64,000 bases of DNA from Neobacillus soli NBRC 102451 (GCF_001591665.1 NZ_BCVI01000040.1:1-64000); one strand, 5' to 3'. Positions 48,535-59,270 are shown, numbered from the stretch's first letter. Numbers and translations: made by a program. The notes: a model not told the origin generated them from the letters alone.

Positions 48535-48871
48535 GTAAATAAGAATTTTTGCTAAAAATCCGTTAATTTTAAAGGATTTTTTGAAAAAATAGAGAAATAA
48601 GCTAAAAAAGGTTGCAATAATTTCTAATATGTTATACATTTTCCAACAGATGTTCGAAAAAAAGAATATATGTGGAAAGACTAAATACTATTATAAATAA
48701 TATATAAATGAAAATTTTTGGGGATTGACAGTTTTGTAAAGTATTTTCTCCGGTTCAAGTTGGTAAAACTGGAATTTAGGAAAGCTTCTCAAAAAAAGTA
48801 AGCAGCTGAGAAACAGGCTTTTGCCAAGTTCGGGGCGCTTCTACACTTTCCCTCTTAAGGAGGATGTTTGA
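48535..48871. other. Intergenic region dprA-topA (337 nt)
   Basis: Very AT-rich on the left, with a dprA terminator at 48554-48582. On the right a TTCTCA/TGAGAA hairpin (about 48785-48814) lies in the likely topA leader. A TTGACA at 48725 has no matching -10 at 16-18 nt. I see no conserved small gene. Confidence 0.6.
48554..48582 (+). terminator. Terminator after dprA
   Basis: AAAAATCC (48554-48561) pairs with GGATTTTT (48574-48581) across a 12-nt AT-rich loop, ending in T6. Confidence 0.65.
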
Positions 48872-50950
48872 ATGGCAGATTTCCTTGTAATTGTCGAATC
48901 GCCAGCAAAAGCGAAAACGATTGAACGGTATTTGGGAAATAAATATAAAGTAAAAGCATCAATGGGGCATATACGTGATTTGCCAAGGAGCCAGATGGGG
49001 GTCAATGTAGAAAATGACTTTGAACCCAAATATATTACCATTCGCGGCAAAGGCCCCGTATTAAAAGAATTAAAGACAGCGGCTAAAAAGGCAAAGAAAA
49101 TTTATCTCGCAGCTGACCCTGATCGCGAAGGGGAAGCAATTGCTTGGCATTTAGCACATAGTTTGAATGTTGATATTACCTCAGATTGCCGTGTAGTTTT
49201 TAATGAAATCACGAAGGATGCCATCCAAGAATCCTTTAAACATCCGCGCCCCATAAATATGGACGTGGTTGATGCCCAGCAAGCCCGCAGAATTCTTGAT
49301 CGGCTTGTTGGTTATAACATTAGCCCGCTCCTTTGGAAAAAGGTGAAAAAAGGGTTAAGTGCAGGTCGGGTTCAATCTGTCGCCGTCAGGTTAATCATTG
49401 ATAGGGAAAAGGAAATTCAGGCATTTATTCCAGAAGAGTATTGGACGATAGATGGTGAATTTTTAAAAGGAAAAGATCATTTTAGCGGACAGTATTTTTC
49501 TTTAGCTAATAGAGAAAAGTTTGAACTGAAATCTGAACAGGATGTCCAAACAATTCTACAGCAAATGGACGAAAATAAATTCAAAGTCGTTTCTGTCACA
49601 AAAAAAGAACGAAAAAGAAACCCTGCGCCGCCGTTTATTACTTCCTCCTTACAGCAGGAAGCGGCAAGAAAGCTGAATTTCCGTGCAAAGAAAACAATGA
49701 TGCTCGCACAGCAATTGTATGAAGGGATTGAGCTGGGTAAAGAAGGTACGGTTGGTCTCATTACCTATATGAGAACGGACTCGACCAGAATTTCCGAAGT
49801 CGCCCAAAAGGAAGCTGCCGAGTACATTCGAACTGAATTTGGTGAGAATTATTTAAAAGAAGAACAAAGAAAAGAAAAAAAGCAAGCGAATGCCCAGGAT
49901 GCCCATGAAGGGATTCGTCCGACCAGTACATTTAGAGATCCAGGTAGTTTAAAGACTTTTCTGTCGAGGGATCAATTCCGCCTATATAAATTAATTTGGG
50001 ATCGGTTTTTAGCCAGCCAAATGGCCCAGGCAGTCATGGATACGATGAGTGTAGATTTACAGAATGGAAATGTTCTGTTCCGTGCAACCGGCTCAAAAAT
50101 TAAGTTTCCCGGCTTCATGAAGCTTTATGTTGAGGGTTCCGATGATCAAGAAGATGGACCAGTTAAAATGCTTCCCGACCTAAAAGAGGGGGATGAAGTG
50201 TTCAAGAAGGATATTGAGCCGAAGCAGCACTTCACACAGCCGCCCCCAAGGTACACGGAGGCAAGACTTGTAAAAACGTTAGAAGAACTCGGTATTGGCC
50301 GCCCTTCCACATACGCGCCTACATTGGACACCATTCAAAAGCGTGGCTATGTATCGCTTGATAATAAACGCTTTGTCCCTACGGAGCTTGGGGAAATTGT
50401 TCATGAAGTGATGGTGGAATTTTTTCCGGATATCATAGATGTGGAATTTACAGCGAAGTTGGAAAAAGGATTAGACTATATTGAAGATGTAAAAATGCCT
50501 TGGATAGAACTAGTTGATGCATTCTACAAAGAGTTTGAGACACATTTAAAAATAGCCGAGCAAGAAATGGAAAAAATAGAAATAAAAGATGAACCTGCTG
50601 GTGAAGATTGTGAAAACTGTGGCAGCCCAATGGTGTTTAAAATGGGCCGCTATGGAAAATTTATGGCCTGCAGCAACTTCCCAGATTGCCGGAATACGAA
50701 ACCGATTGTGAAAGAAATTGGTGTTACCTGCCCCAATTGTAAAGAAGGACAGATTATTGAGCGGAAGAGCAAGAAGAAAAGACTGTTTTACGGCTGTACT
50801 AAATATCCCGAATGTGAATTCATCTCTTGGGATAAGCCTTTATCGCGCCCTTGCCCTAAATGTGAAGGGCTGCTGGTAGAAAAGAAGTTAAAAAAAGGTG
50901 TTCAAGTCCAATGTGTTAATTGTGACTACAAGGAAGAACCGCAAAGCTAA
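48872..50950 (+). CDS. topA: DNA topoisomerase I
   Basis: Type IA topoisomerase that relaxes negative supercoils. TOPRIM domain at the N-terminus ([34 protein letters not shown]), catalytic Tyr299 in [12 protein letters not shown], and three C-terminal zinc ribbons (CENCGSP...C, CPNCKEG...C, CPKCEGL...CVNC) from about residue 580. Length 692. Shine-Dalgarno AAGGAGGATG. Confidence 0.97.
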   Translation: MADFLVIVESPAKAKTIERYLGNKYKVKASMGHIRDLPRSQMGVNVENDFEPKYITIRGKGPVLKELKTAAKKAKKIYLAADPDREGEAIAWHLAHSLNVDITSDCRVVFNEITKDAIQESFKHPRPINMDVVDAQQARRILDRLVGYNISPLLWKKVKKGLSAGRVQSVAVRLIIDREKEIQAFIPEEYWTIDGEFLKGKDHFSGQYFSLANREKFELKSEQDVQTILQQMDENKFKVVSVTKKERKRNPAPPFITSSLQQEAARKLNFRAKKTMMLAQQLYEGIELGKEGTVGLITYMRTDSTRISEVAQKEAAEYIRTEFGENYLKEEQRKEKKQANAQDAHEGIRPTSTFRDPGSLKTFLSRDQFRLYKLIWDRFLASQMAQAVMDTMSVDLQNGNVLFRATGSKIKFPGFMKLYVEGSDDQEDGPVKMLPDLKEGDEVFKKDIEPKQHFTQPPPRYTEARLVKTLEELGIGRPSTYAPTLDTIQKRGYVSLDNKRFVPTELGEIVHEVMVEFFPDIIDVEFTAKLEKGLDYIEDVKMPWIELVDAFYKEFETHLKIAEQEMEKIEIKDEPAGEDCENCGSPMVFKMGRYGKFMACSNFPDCRNTKPIVKEIGVTCPNCKEGQIIERKSKKKRLFYGCTKYPECEFISWDKPLSRPCPKCEGLLVEKKLKKGVQVQCVNCDYKEEPQS

Positions 50951-50954
50951 GAGT

Positions 50955-50986
50955 AAGAGAGTGGACAAAGTCCACTCTTTTACATT
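50955..50986 (+). terminator. Terminator after topA
   Basis: AGAGTGGAC (50958-50966) pairs perfectly with GTCCACTCT (50970-50978), loop AAA, then TTTAC. Confidence 0.8.
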
Positions 50987-51121
50987 TGTCTAAACATAAA
51001 ACTTTTTTCTTTTTGATTCGTATAGTACAATGCAAGATGGACTTAAAATGAGGGGAAGATAATGATAGTGCCGTTTCCCTTGTTGTACATAATTAATTAG
51101 GTTGATTTAGGAGGTCACTAC

Positions 51122-52429
51122 ATGAATGATGTAACAATAAATGTTATAGGTGCTGGGTTGGCAGGAAGTGAAGCGGCTTGGCAGATTGCTAAACGCGGTG
51201 TGAAGGTCCGCCTTTTCGAAATGAGACCGGTAAAGCAAACCCCAGCACACCATACAGATAAATTTGCGGAATTAGTTTGCAGTAATTCGCTTAGAGCTAA
51301 TACGTTAACAAATGCGGTAGGCGTTTTAAAAGAAGAAATGAGAAAGCTTGATTCCGTGATTATTGCTGCCGCAGATGCTTGTGCCGTACCAGCTGGTGGT
51401 GCCTTAGCTGTTGACCGCCATGAATTTGCTGCTAAAGTAACAGAGATGGTAAAAAATCATGAGAATGTGACAGTTGTAAATGAAGAGGTAACCGAAATTC
51501 CTGATGGGCCCACCGTAATTGCTACAGGTCCGTTAACAAGCCCGAATCTCTCAGCGCAACTAAAAAGCTTGACGGGTGAAGACTATCTTTATTTTTATGA
51601 TGCAGCAGCACCGATTATTGAAAAAGAAAGCATCAACATGGATAAAGTTTATTTGAAGTCCCGCTATGATAAGGGAGATGCAGCGTATTTAAATTGTCCG
51701 ATGACAGAGGAAGAGTTTGACCGTTTTTATGAAGCGCTTATTTCTGCAGAAACAGTTCCTTTAAAAGAATTTGAAAAAGAAGTCTTTTTTGAAGGCTGTA
51801 TGCCAATTGAAGTGATGGCTGCAAGGGGAAGGAAAACGATGCTTTTTGGTCCGTTAAAACCAGTTGGCCTTGAGGACCCGAAAACAGGAAAGAGACCATT
51901 TGCGGTTATACAGCTCCGTCAAGATGATGCGGCAGGCACACTTTTTAATATTGTCGGTTTTCAGACACATTTAAAGTGGGGGCCGCAAAAAGAAGTTATT
52001 CAGTTAATTCCTGGTCTTGAAAATGCTGAAATTATTCGATATGGTGTGATGCATCGCAATACATTTATTAATTCCCCCAAGGTACTGAAGTCTACTTACC
52101 AATTTCGATTTCGGGAGGATTTATTTTTCGCAGGTCAAATGACCGGTGTTGAAGGATATGTAGAATCTGCTGCAAGCGGGTTAATTGCTGGGTTAAATGC
52201 AGCCAGGTTAGTGCAGGGGATGGAGCCACTTGAATTTCCAGCTGAAACTGCCCTAGGGAGTATGGCGCGGTATATCACCACAGCAAATCCAAAGAATTTC
52301 CAACCAATGAACGCGAATTTTGGCTTATTTCCCGAACTTCCGGTAAGAATTAAAGGGAAGCAGGAAAGGAACCTTGAGCACGCAAACCGAGCGTTGGAAA
52401 CAATTCAGAACTTTATGAAGGTTTTGTAA
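51122..52429 (+). CDS. trmFO: Folate/FAD-dependent tRNA (uracil-54-C5)-methyltransferase TrmFO
   Basis: Makes ribothymidine at tRNA U54 using methylenetetrahydrofolate and FAD. FAD-binding [11 protein letters not shown] at 10-20; the catalytic cysteines fall at residues 53 (VCSNSLRAN) and 226 (EGCMPIE), the numbering known for B. subtilis TrmFO. Length 435. Shine-Dalgarno TAGGAGG. In most Bacillus it is followed by xerC; here a 370-nt gap leads directly to hslV. Confidence 0.96.
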   Translation: MNDVTINVIGAGLAGSEAAWQIAKRGVKVRLFEMRPVKQTPAHHTDKFAELVCSNSLRANTLTNAVGVLKEEMRKLDSVIIAAADACAVPAGGALAVDRHEFAAKVTEMVKNHENVTVVNEEVTEIPDGPTVIATGPLTSPNLSAQLKSLTGEDYLYFYDAAAPIIEKESINMDKVYLKSRYDKGDAAYLNCPMTEEEFDRFYEALISAETVPLKEFEKEVFFEGCMPIEVMAARGRKTMLFGPLKPVGLEDPKTGKRPFAVIQLRQDDAAGTLFNIVGFQTHLKWGPQKEVIQLIPGLENAEIIRYGVMHRNTFINSPKVLKSTYQFRFREDLFFAGQMTGVEGYVESAASGLIAGLNAARLVQGMEPLEFPAETALGSMARYITTANPKNFQPMNANFGLFPELPVRIKGKQERNLEHANRALETIQNFMKVL

Positions 52430-52799
52430 AATTTATTGCAAGGGCTATTGAAGTATGTTACTATTTAGTAGCCCTTGCAGAGTGAATGTAATAACAATTG
52501 TGAAAGTTTTATTAAAGTTTTTTATCGGGTATTTACAAATGGAGTGAAATTACGCAAAATAAACAATTGACCATTATCAACATGTAATTAGTGATTTCTT
52601 TTTATTAAGCGTTTGAGGGAACGGTTTAACAAATGAAACAAAACGACACTGAAGAAAAACGTATATAGCCCTGCATCCAAGGGCATAAATGAATACAGTT
52701 TTCATAATCTTCATGTATAAGGTGATTTTAACCATTGTTACATACATTATCTTCGTTAAATAGTGAACCGAAATAACTCCAAAAGGAGGAATCATCATT
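52430..52799. other. Intergenic region trmFO-hslV (370 nt), site of missing xerC
   Basis: AT-rich. A 10-bp perfect stem GCAAGGGCTA/TAGCCCTTGC (52438-52447 with 52469-52478) has a 21-nt loop and no T tract. A second small stem GCCCT/AGGGC occurs near 52668. I looked for XerC-like reading frames on both strands and found none. Confidence 0.6.
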
Positions 52800-53342
52800 A
52801 TGAACCAATTTCATGCAACAACAATATTTGCCATTCATCATAACGGCGAATGCTCAATGTCTGGAGATGGTCAAGTAACATTTGGCAATGCGGTTGTGAT
52901 GAAGCACACAGCAAAAAAAGTAAGAAAGATATTTAATGGTAAGGTTTTGGCAGGTTTTGCTGGTTCTGTTGCGGACGCTTTTACCCTTTTTGAACTGTTT
53001 GAAGGGAAATTAGAGGAATTTAACGGGAATCTGCAAAGAGCAGCAGTCGAACTTGCTAAAGAATGGAGAAATGACAAAATGCTTCGGAAGTTGGAAGCGA
53101 TGTTAATTGTTATGGACCGTGAAAGTTTACTTCTTGTATCCGGAACTGGGGAAGTTATCGAACCTGATGACGGAATTCTTGCGATTGGCTCAGGTGGAAA
53201 TTATGCATTAGCCGCAGGTCGTTCATTAAAAGGCTATGCAGGAGACCAGTTATCGGCGAAACAAATAGCGAAAGCCTCTTTAGAAATAGCCGCGGACATA
53301 TGTGTGTACACGAACCACAACATTATCGTTGAAGAGCTATAA
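52800..53342 (+). CDS. hslV: HslV/ClpQ (CodW) proteasome-like protease subunit
   Basis: Peptidase of the HslVU two-component protease, with HslU as unfoldase. The 180-residue protein has the proteasome-beta core [28 protein letters not shown] and [14 protein letters not shown]. The N-terminus reads [11 protein letters not shown]: a short leader before Thr-Thr, as in other Bacillus, but without the serine at position 2 that acts in B. subtilis CodW. So Thr7 after removal of the leader is the likely nucleophile. Shine-Dalgarno AAAAGGAGGAATC. Confidence 0.94.
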   Translation: MNQFHATTIFAIHHNGECSMSGDGQVTFGNAVVMKHTAKKVRKIFNGKVLAGFAGSVADAFTLFELFEGKLEEFNGNLQRAAVELAKEWRNDKMLRKLEAMLIVMDRESLLLVSGTGEVIEPDDGILAIGSGGNYALAAGRSLKGYAGDQLSAKQIAKASLEIAADICVYTNHNIIVEEL

Positions 53343-53362
53343 CGGGAAGGAGACTGTTAAAC

Positions 53363-54766
53363 ATGGGAAAGATAACTAATTTAACCCCTCGTCAAATTGT
53401 AGAAAGACTGGATCAATATATTATTGGTCAGAAGGATGCTAAGAAAGCAGTTGCTGTTGCCCTTAGGAATCGCTACAGAAGAGGCATGTTAAATGAGAAG
53501 CTCCGGGATGAAATTATCCCCAAGAATATTTTGATGATTGGCCCAACAGGTGTTGGGAAAACAGAAATTGCCAGAAGAATTGCAAAAATTGTTGGTGCAC
53601 CTTTTATTAAGGTTGAAGCCACAAAATTTACTGAGGTTGGCTACGTCGGCCGGGATGTTGAATCGATGGTAAGAGATCTTGCTGAAATCTCTGTTCGTTT
53701 AGTGAAAGAGGAACGAATGCAAAGTGTGAAGGAACGAGCCGAAGAGAATGCGAATAGCCGGCTAGTCGATTTACTTGTTCCAACTGCTAAAAAAACGAAT
53801 AATTATAAAAACCCGTTGGAAATGTTATTTGGGGGCGGGAATTCATCTGTTGAGCAGGAAACACAACAAGAAGATTATACCGTCCATGAAAAACGGAAAA
53901 TCGTTAAAGAAAAATTAGCTCTTGGTCAGCTGGAGAATGAAATGGTTACGGTCGACGTAGAAGAGCAAGCCCCATCTATGTTTGACATGCTTCAAGGTTC
54001 AGGGATTGAACAAATGGGGATGAATATGCAGGACGCCCTAAGCAGCTTTATGCCGAAGAAACGAAAAAAGCGAAAATTAACTGTCCACGAAGCTAGAAAG
54101 GTATTAACTAGCGAAGAGGCTGCTAAGCTGATTGATATGGATGAAGTTACGTCAGAAGCGGTTTATCGTGCCGAACAAACGGGTATAATTTTTATTGATG
54201 AAATTGATAAAATTGCCAGTAAAAATTCCGGTGGTTCTTCCGCGGATGTCTCAAGAGAAGGTGTCCAAAGAGATATTTTACCGATTGTGGAAGGTTCGAC
54301 AGTGGTAACTAAATATGGGTCGGTAAAAACCGATCATGTATTATTTATTGCCGCAGGAGCATTTCATATGGCGAAACCATCAGATTTAATACCAGAGCTT
54401 CAAGGCCGTTTTCCAATTCGTGTGGAACTAACTAAGCTGACTGTGGAAGATTTCTACCGGATCTTGATTGAGCCGGATAATGCTCTTATTAAGCAATATC
54501 AAGCATTATTGGAAACAGAAGGTATACAAATTGAATTTTCTGACGATGCTATTCGTAGAATTGCAGAAGTGGCCTTTGATGTGAATCAAAACACAGCTAA
54601 TATTGGTGCACGGCGACTTCATACGATACTTGAAAAACTTTTAGAAGACCTGTCTTTTGAAGCTCCAGATATTGCAATGGAGAAAATAACGATTACGCCG
54701 CAGTATGTAGATGAAAAACTTGGTGCTATCTCGAAAAATAAAGACTTAAGTCAGTTTATACTTTAA
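53363..54766 (+). CDS. hslU: HslU/ClpY (CodX) ATP-dependent unfoldase
   Basis: AAA+ unfoldase that feeds substrates to HslV. Walker [10 protein letters not shown] and the pore motif GYVGRD lie near the N-terminus, the I domain (about 110-240) is polar and variable, Walker B is IIFIDEIDK, and [11 protein letters not shown] with GARRLHTI follow. The C-terminus KDLSQFIL is the docking tail into HslV. Length 467. It starts 20 nt after hslV. Confidence 0.96.
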   Translation: MGKITNLTPRQIVERLDQYIIGQKDAKKAVAVALRNRYRRGMLNEKLRDEIIPKNILMIGPTGVGKTEIARRIAKIVGAPFIKVEATKFTEVGYVGRDVESMVRDLAEISVRLVKEERMQSVKERAEENANSRLVDLLVPTAKKTNNYKNPLEMLFGGGNSSVEQETQQEDYTVHEKRKIVKEKLALGQLENEMVTVDVEEQAPSMFDMLQGSGIEQMGMNMQDALSSFMPKKRKKRKLTVHEARKVLTSEEAAKLIDMDEVTSEAVYRAEQTGIIFIDEIDKIASKNSGGSSADVSREGVQRDILPIVEGSTVVTKYGSVKTDHVLFIAAGAFHMAKPSDLIPELQGRFPIRVELTKLTVEDFYRILIEPDNALIKQYQALLETEGIQIEFSDDAIRRIAEVAFDVNQNTANIGARRLHTILEKLLEDLSFEAPDIAMEKITITPQYVDEKLGAISKNKDLSQFIL

Positions 54767-54859
54767 GAGTAACGCCAAATATAATACCTAATACGTAAAA
54801 TATTTTTGTTCAATTTTAAAATTCAATAATGGTTATAGTTAATTAGGAGGAAGAAACAG

Positions 54860-55639
54860 ATGGATTTACTTACGAAGACAAGAAAGATTAATGTATTATT
54901 ACAAAAGGCTGCTGGAAAACCAGTCAACTTTAAAGAGATGGCCGAGACGTTAAGTGAGGTTATTGAAGCGAATATTTACGTTGTCAGCCGCCGTGGCAAA
55001 CTTTTAGGCTTTACTATTCATCAGCAAATTGAAAACGAACGTATGAAACAAATGTTTGAGGACCGCCAATTTCCAGAAGAATATACTAACGGTTTATTTA
55101 GTATTCAAGAAACGTCTTCAAATCTTGATATTGAAAGTAAATATACTGCCTTTCCGGTAGAAAACAGAGATTTATTCCGTGAAGGTTTAACAACTATTGT
55201 TCCGATTATTGGTGGTGGTGAACGTCTAGGGACATTAATCCTGGCAAGATTGCAGGAAAAATTCCATGATGATGATCTAATCCTGGCTGAGTATGGTGCA
55301 ACTGTAGTAGGTATGGAGATTTTACGCGAAAAGTCAGAAGTGATCGAAGAGGAAGCAAGAAGTAAAGCGGTTGTGCAAATGGCAATCAGTTCATTGTCTT
55401 ATAGTGAGCTTGAAGCAATTGAGCACATCTTTGAGGAACTTAATGGCCGTGAAGGCTTATTGGTTGCTTCGAAAATTGCTGACCGAGTTGGTATCACCCG
55501 TTCAGTTATTGTAAATGCATTAAGAAAGCTTGAAAGTGCAGGGGTAATCGAATCCCGTTCCCTTGGTATGAAAGGAACTTATATCAAAGTTTTAAATAAT
55601 AAGTTTCTAGTTGAGCTTGATAAATTAAGATCTAATTAA
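54860..55639 (+). CDS. codY: CodY, global GTP/branched-chain amino acid-sensing repressor
   Basis: Pleiotropic regulator that represses stationary-phase and nitrogen genes when GTP and branched-chain amino acids are high. N-terminal GAF domain (about 1-155) and C-terminal winged helix with [21 protein letters not shown] near residue 204-224. Length 259. Shine-Dalgarno TAGGAGGAAG. In B. subtilis the fla/che operon follows; here rpsB does. Confidence 0.97.
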   Translation: MDLLTKTRKINVLLQKAAGKPVNFKEMAETLSEVIEANIYVVSRRGKLLGFTIHQQIENERMKQMFEDRQFPEEYTNGLFSIQETSSNLDIESKYTAFPVENRDLFREGLTTIVPIIGGGERLGTLILARLQEKFHDDDLILAEYGATVVGMEILREKSEVIEEEARSKAVVQMAISSLSYSELEAIEHIFEELNGREGLLVASKIADRVGITRSVIVNALRKLESAGVIESRSLGMKGTYIKVLNNKFLVELDKLRSN

Positions 55640-55646
55640 TAAATAC

Positions 55647-55680
55647 ATTTCCCTGGGCCAGCCTGGGGAATTTTATTTTT
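55647..55680 (+). terminator. Terminator after codY
   Basis: TTCCC and GG pair with CC and GGGAA around a GCCAG loop with a small internal mismatch, followed by TTTTATTTTT. Confidence 0.7.
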
Positions 55681-55692
55681 GCAAAAGTATAC

Positions 55693-55721
55693 TTGATTGT
55701 TGCTGGCACATATGCTATATT
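55693..55721 (+). promoter_or_regulatory. SigA promoter of rpsB
   Basis: TTGATT (55693-55698), 17-nt spacer, TATATT (55716-55721) with an extended TGC just before the -10. Predicted start near 55728. Confidence 0.7.
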
Positions 55722-55742
55722 ATTTGATGGTGTTAATACACA

Positions 55743-55805
55743 CGCTCGTTGATTTAAACAGACGGTGCTGTTCATAACAGTTTCTGTTTAAAAATGAAGT
55801 GAGCG
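55743..55805 (+). ncRNA. Structured rpsB leader, candidate S2 autoregulatory element
   Basis: Three nested helices: CGCTC (55743-55747) with GAGCG (55801-55805); TTTAAACAGA (55753-55762) with TCTGTTTAAA (55783-55792), a perfect 10-bp stem; and CTGTT (55768-55772) with AACAG (55776-55780). It lies between promoter and Shine-Dalgarno with no T run after it. S2 leaders exist in several bacterial groups, so this is likely regulatory. Confidence 0.55.
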
Positions 55806-55835
55806 GAGGAAAACAAACCATTAGGAGGAAAAAAC

Positions 55836-56552
55836 ATGTCAGTTATTTCAATGAAGCAATTGCTTGAAGCTGGTGTACATTTCGGACACCAAACTCGCCG
55901 TTGGAACCCTAAGATGAAGAAATACATCTTCACAGAGCGTAACGGTATCTACATTATCGACCTTCAAAAAACAGTTAAAAAGGTTGAAGAAGCTTATAAC
56001 TGGGTGAAGGAACTTGCTGGTAACGGCGGAACAGTTCTTTTTGTTGGTACAAAGAAACAAGCTCAAGATTCTGTTAAAGAAGAAGCAGCTCGTTCTGGTA
56101 TGTACTTTGTTAACCAACGTTGGTTGGGTGGTACTTTAACTAACTTTGAAACAATTCAAAAGCGTATTAGCCGCTTAAAAGATATCGAAAGAATGTCTGA
56201 AGACGGTACTTTCGAAGTATTACCGAAAAAAGAAGTTGTTCAATTAAAGAAACAACAAGAACGCCTTGAAAAATTCTTAGGCGGAATCAAAGACATGAAG
56301 AAGCTTCCAGATGCACTATTCATTATTGATCCTCGTAAAGAGCGTATTGCAGTTGCAGAAGCAAAGAAATTACACATTCCTATCGTAGGTATTGTTGATA
56401 CAAACTGTGATCCAGACGAAATCGATGTTGTTATTCCAGCGAATGACGATGCGATTCGTGCGGTTAAGCTTTTAACAGGTAAAATGGCAGATGCCATCCT
56501 TGAAGGAAAGCAAGTTGTTGAAGAAGAAGAAGAACAACAACCAACTGCATAA
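55836..56552 (+). CDS. rpsB: 30S ribosomal protein S2
   Basis: Ribosomal protein uS2, 238 residues. [20 protein letters not shown] at the N-terminus and [21 protein letters not shown] are typical; the tail is rich in Glu and Gln. Shine-Dalgarno TTAGGAGGAAAA. It is usually co-regulated with tsf, here separated by a terminator hairpin. Confidence 0.97.
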   Translation: MSVISMKQLLEAGVHFGHQTRRWNPKMKKYIFTERNGIYIIDLQKTVKKVEEAYNWVKELAGNGGTVLFVGTKKQAQDSVKEEAARSGMYFVNQRWLGGTLTNFETIQKRISRLKDIERMSEDGTFEVLPKKEVVQLKKQQERLEKFLGGIKDMKKLPDALFIIDPRKERIAVAEAKKLHIPIVGIVDTNCDPDEIDVVIPANDDAIRAVKLLTGKMADAILEGKQVVEEEEEQQPTA

Positions 56553-56572
56553 ATTATTGTAGTGTAGAAATG

Positions 56573-56616
56573 AAAAAGGTGATAAGAGGTGAACCACCCT
56601 TTATCACCTTTTTTTA
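56573..56616 (+). terminator. Terminator between rpsB and tsf
   Basis: AAAAGGTGATAA pairs with TTATCACCTTTT around a 14-nt loop, then T5. Some read-through to tsf is expected. Confidence 0.85.
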
Positions 56617-56654
56617 AGAAGTAGCCAATGAAAATAGTTTTTTCTTACTCTACA

Positions 56655-56683
56655 TTGGCTAAGATATGGATACATAGTAAAAT
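56655..56683 (+). promoter_or_regulatory. Candidate tsf promoter
   Basis: TTGGCT (56655-56660), 17-nt spacer, TAAAAT (56678-56683), about 18 nt before the tsf ATG. The leader would be only about 12 nt. Confidence 0.45.
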
Positions 56684-56701
56684 AAAGGAGGAATTTACAT
56701 T

Positions 56702-57586
56702 ATGGCAGTTACTGCTCAAATGGTTAAAGAATTACGTGAAAAAACTGGTGCAGGGATGATGGATTGTAAAAAAGCACTTACAGAAACAGATGGTGATATG
56801 GAAAAAGCAATTGATTTCCTACGTGAAAAAGGAATTGCAAAAGCTGCAAATAAAGCAGACCGTGTAGCTGCTGAAGGTTTAACTTCTATCTTAACAGAAG
56901 GTAACGATGCAGTTATACTTGAAGTAAACTCCGAAACTGACTTCGTTGCTAAAAACGAAGGCTTCCAAACGCTTGTTAAGGAACTTGCTGCACACCTTAT
57001 TAATAACAAACCGGCTACTGTAGAAGAAGCTTTAGCTCAAACAATGGAAAACGGTACAACTGTTGACTATCATATCAATGCTGCGATTGCTAAAATTGGC
57101 GAAAAGCTTTCACTTCGTCGTTTTGCTGTCGTATCTAAAACTGACAATGATGCATTTGGTGCTTACCTTCATATGGGTGGACGTATCAGCGTGTTAACCG
57201 TTCTTGAAGGAACTACTGATGCCGATGCTGCAAAAGATATTTCCATGCACATCGCAGCACTTAGTCCAAAATATGTTTCCCGTGACGAAGTTTCACAAGA
57301 AGAAGTTGAGCATGAGCGTCAGGTTTTAACACAACAAGCTCTTAACGAAGGCAAGCCTGCGAAAATCGTTGAAAAGATGGTAGAAGGCCGTCTTGGAAAA
57401 TACTTTGAAGATGTTTGCGTGCTTGACCAATCTTTCGTTAAAAATCCTGATCAAAAGGTTCGTCAATTTGTTGAATCCAAGGGTGCAACACTTCGTGAAT
57501 TCGTACGTTTCGAAGTTGGAGAAGGCATTGAAAAACGTGAAGATAACTTTGCTGAAGAAGTTATGAACCAAGTAAATAAACAATAG
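56702..57586 (+). CDS. tsf: Elongation factor Ts
   Basis: Guanine nucleotide exchange factor for EF-Tu. N-terminal UBA-like domain with [16 protein letters not shown]; the exchange core [10 protein letters not shown] follows at about 80. Length 294. Shine-Dalgarno AAAGGAGG. Confidence 0.97.
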   Translation: MAVTAQMVKELREKTGAGMMDCKKALTETDGDMEKAIDFLREKGIAKAANKADRVAAEGLTSILTEGNDAVILEVNSETDFVAKNEGFQTLVKELAAHLINNKPATVEEALAQTMENGTTVDYHINAAIAKIGEKLSLRRFAVVSKTDNDAFGAYLHMGGRISVLTVLEGTTDADAAKDISMHIAALSPKYVSRDEVSQEEVEHERQVLTQQALNEGKPAKIVEKMVEGRLGKYFEDVCVLDQSFVKNPDQKVRQFVESKGATLREFVRFEVGEGIEKREDNFAEEVMNQVNKQ

Positions 57587-57648
57587 TCAATTATTCTCTG
57601 GCTTAAAACAAAACAAGTTTTAAGGGAATGTTACTGGAATAGGTTGTG

Positions 57649-57682
57649 AATAGGGGACACGGTGTGTTCCCTATTTTTAAAG
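57649..57682 (+). terminator. Strong hairpin between tsf and pyrH
   Basis: AATAGGGGACAC (57649-57660) pairs with GTGTTCCCTATT (57664-57675), one G-T pair, loop GGT, then TTTAA. A smaller stem CTTAAAAC/GTTTTAAG lies upstream at 57602-57623. The T run is short, so it may be a partial terminator or processing site. Confidence 0.6.
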
Positions 57683-57709
57683 ATTAAATTTACATATCCG
57701 GAGGTTTAT

Positions 57710-58435
57710 ATGAGCGATCCTAAGTACAAACGCGTTGTATTAAAATTGAGCGGCGAAGCACTTGCTGGTGAATCGAGCTTTGGAATTAAACCTTCTGTCA
57801 TCAAATCCATCGCCATCCAAGTGAAAGAAATAGCGGAGCTTGGAGTAGAGGTTGCCGTTGTTGTCGGTGGCGGTAATATTTGGCGTGGCAAAATTGGCAG
57901 CGAAATGGGTATGGACCGAGCAACAGCCGATTATATGGGAATGCTTGCAACAGTTATGAATTCCTTAGCCCTGCAGGATAGTTTAGAGCACTTAGGGATT
58001 GAATCCCGTGTGCAAACATCTATTGAAATGCGTCAGGTGGCGGAACCATATATTAGACGTCGGGCCATTAGGCATTTAGAGAAAAAACGGGTTGTCATTT
58101 TTGCGGCGGGTACGGGTAATCCCTATTTCTCAACTGATACAACGGCTGCATTAAGAGCAGCTGAAATTGATGCTGAAGTCATTCTAATGGCAAAAAATAA
58201 TGTCGATGGCGTTTATTCTGCTGACCCAAGAATAGATCCAAACGCTACTAAATATGAAGATTTATCTTTCCTTGATGTTTTGAAAGAGGGATTAGCAGTC
58301 ATGGATTCTACTGCCTCTTCGTTATGTATGGATAATGATATTCCGTTGATTGTGTTTTCGATTATGGAACAGGGCAATATTAAACGTGCCGTTTTGGGTG
58401 AAAAAATTGGAACGATTGTTAGGGGGAAAAATTAA
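57710..58435 (+). CDS. pyrH: UMP kinase
   Basis: Phosphorylates UMP to UDP; allosterically activated by GTP. Amino acid kinase fold: [13 protein letters not shown] at the N-terminus, [11 protein letters not shown], and [22 protein letters not shown] 57710 follows CCGGAGG; the ORF extends to 57662 through the upstream hairpin, which is unlikely to be coding. Length 241. It overlaps frr by one base. Confidence 0.96.
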   Translation: MSDPKYKRVVLKLSGEALAGESSFGIKPSVIKSIAIQVKEIAELGVEVAVVVGGGNIWRGKIGSEMGMDRATADYMGMLATVMNSLALQDSLEHLGIESRVQTSIEMRQVAEPYIRRRAIRHLEKKRVVIFAAGTGNPYFSTDTTAALRAAEIDAEVILMAKNNVDGVYSADPRIDPNATKYEDLSFLDVLKEGLAVMDSTASSLCMDNDIPLIVFSIMEQGNIKRAVLGEKIGTIVRGKN

Positions 58436-58992
58436 TGCCAAAACAAGTCATTACGAATACAAAAGAACGTATGATAAAAGCAATTCAGTCTTATTCACGT
58501 GAACTTGCGAGCATTCGTGCTGGAAGAGCAAGTGCTTCATTGCTGGACAGAATTACCATTGAATATTATGGTGCACCTACTCCTGTGAATCAACTGGCAG
58601 GAATTTCAACACCGGAAGCAAGACTACTTGTCATACAACCATATGATAAATCCATTCTTGGTGCTATTGAAAAAGCAATCTTGAAGTCTGATTTAGGGTT
58701 AAATCCGACGAACGATGGTCTAGTCATTCGACTTTCCATTCCACAATTGACCGAAGAGCGCCGTAAAGAGCTAGTGAAAGTAGTAAGAAAAGAATCAGAA
58801 GAGGCAAAAGTTGCCATTCGGAACATTCGCCGTGATGCCAATGATGATTTGAAAAAGTTGGAGAAAAATGGTGAAATTACGGAAGATGCGCTTCGCGGCT
58901 ATTCTGATGATATTCAAAAGCTGACGGACGAGAATATTCAAAAAGTTGACCAAGTCACTAAGGACAAAGAAAAAGAAATTTTAGAGGTGTAA
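58435..58992 (+). CDS. frr: Ribosome recycling factor
   Basis: Splits post-termination ribosomes with EF-G. Long helical arms: [19 protein letters not shown] and [15 protein letters not shown], ending with a helix rich in Lys and Glu. Length 185, normal. ATG shares its first A with the pyrH stop codon (TAATG). Confidence 0.97.
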   Translation: MPKQVITNTKERMIKAIQSYSRELASIRAGRASASLLDRITIEYYGAPTPVNQLAGISTPEARLLVIQPYDKSILGAIEKAILKSDLGLNPTNDGLVIRLSIPQLTEERRKELVKVVRKESEEAKVAIRNIRRDANDDLKKLEKNGEITEDALRGYSDDIQKLTDENIQKVDQVTKDKEKEILEV

Positions 58993-59013
58993 GGCACGGT
59001 GCATTTCTATGAA

Positions 59014-59040
59014 AGAACCCTCTTTTCAGGGGGTTTTTTC
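59014..59040 (+). terminator. Terminator after frr
   Basis: AACCCTC (59016-59022) pairs with GGGGGTT (59029-59035, one T-G pair), loop TTTTCA, then T run. Confidence 0.8.
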
Positions 59041-59270
59041 ACTATTTTATAACACATATTTTAATATGAGTGATTGTCCGAGAAAGTAGTCTGAATATTA
59101 TTCTTAATTCCTTTTATTTTACATAAGTTATAAATAAGAGATATATACTCATTTTTTTGGTATGATAAAAACAACTACCCGAAATCCTCATAACAATGGC
59201 ACTGGCTCAAAGGGAATATTTTATGATTTATTTTCGGAGGAAACGATTACCTAATTGGAGGAGCAATGTC

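Noticed and set aside
48725-48753. TTGACA upstream of topA as a promoter
   Set aside because: The expected -10 position reads CTCCGG-like sequence; only TATTTT at a spacing of 11 is available.
52438-52478. trmFO downstream stem as a terminator
   Set aside because: The stem is perfect, but the loop is 21 nt and no T tract follows.
54810-54823. CodY box in front of codY (AATTTTAAAATT)
   Set aside because: The central CWG of the 15-bp CodY consensus is absent, so the match is only AT-rich symmetry.
59196-59270. Upstream-extended UppS start
   Set aside because: The 25 extra residues have no family support and the internal ATG has a clear GGAGG. The same reasoning excluded longer forms of cdsA, rpsP, rplS, pyrH and smc.
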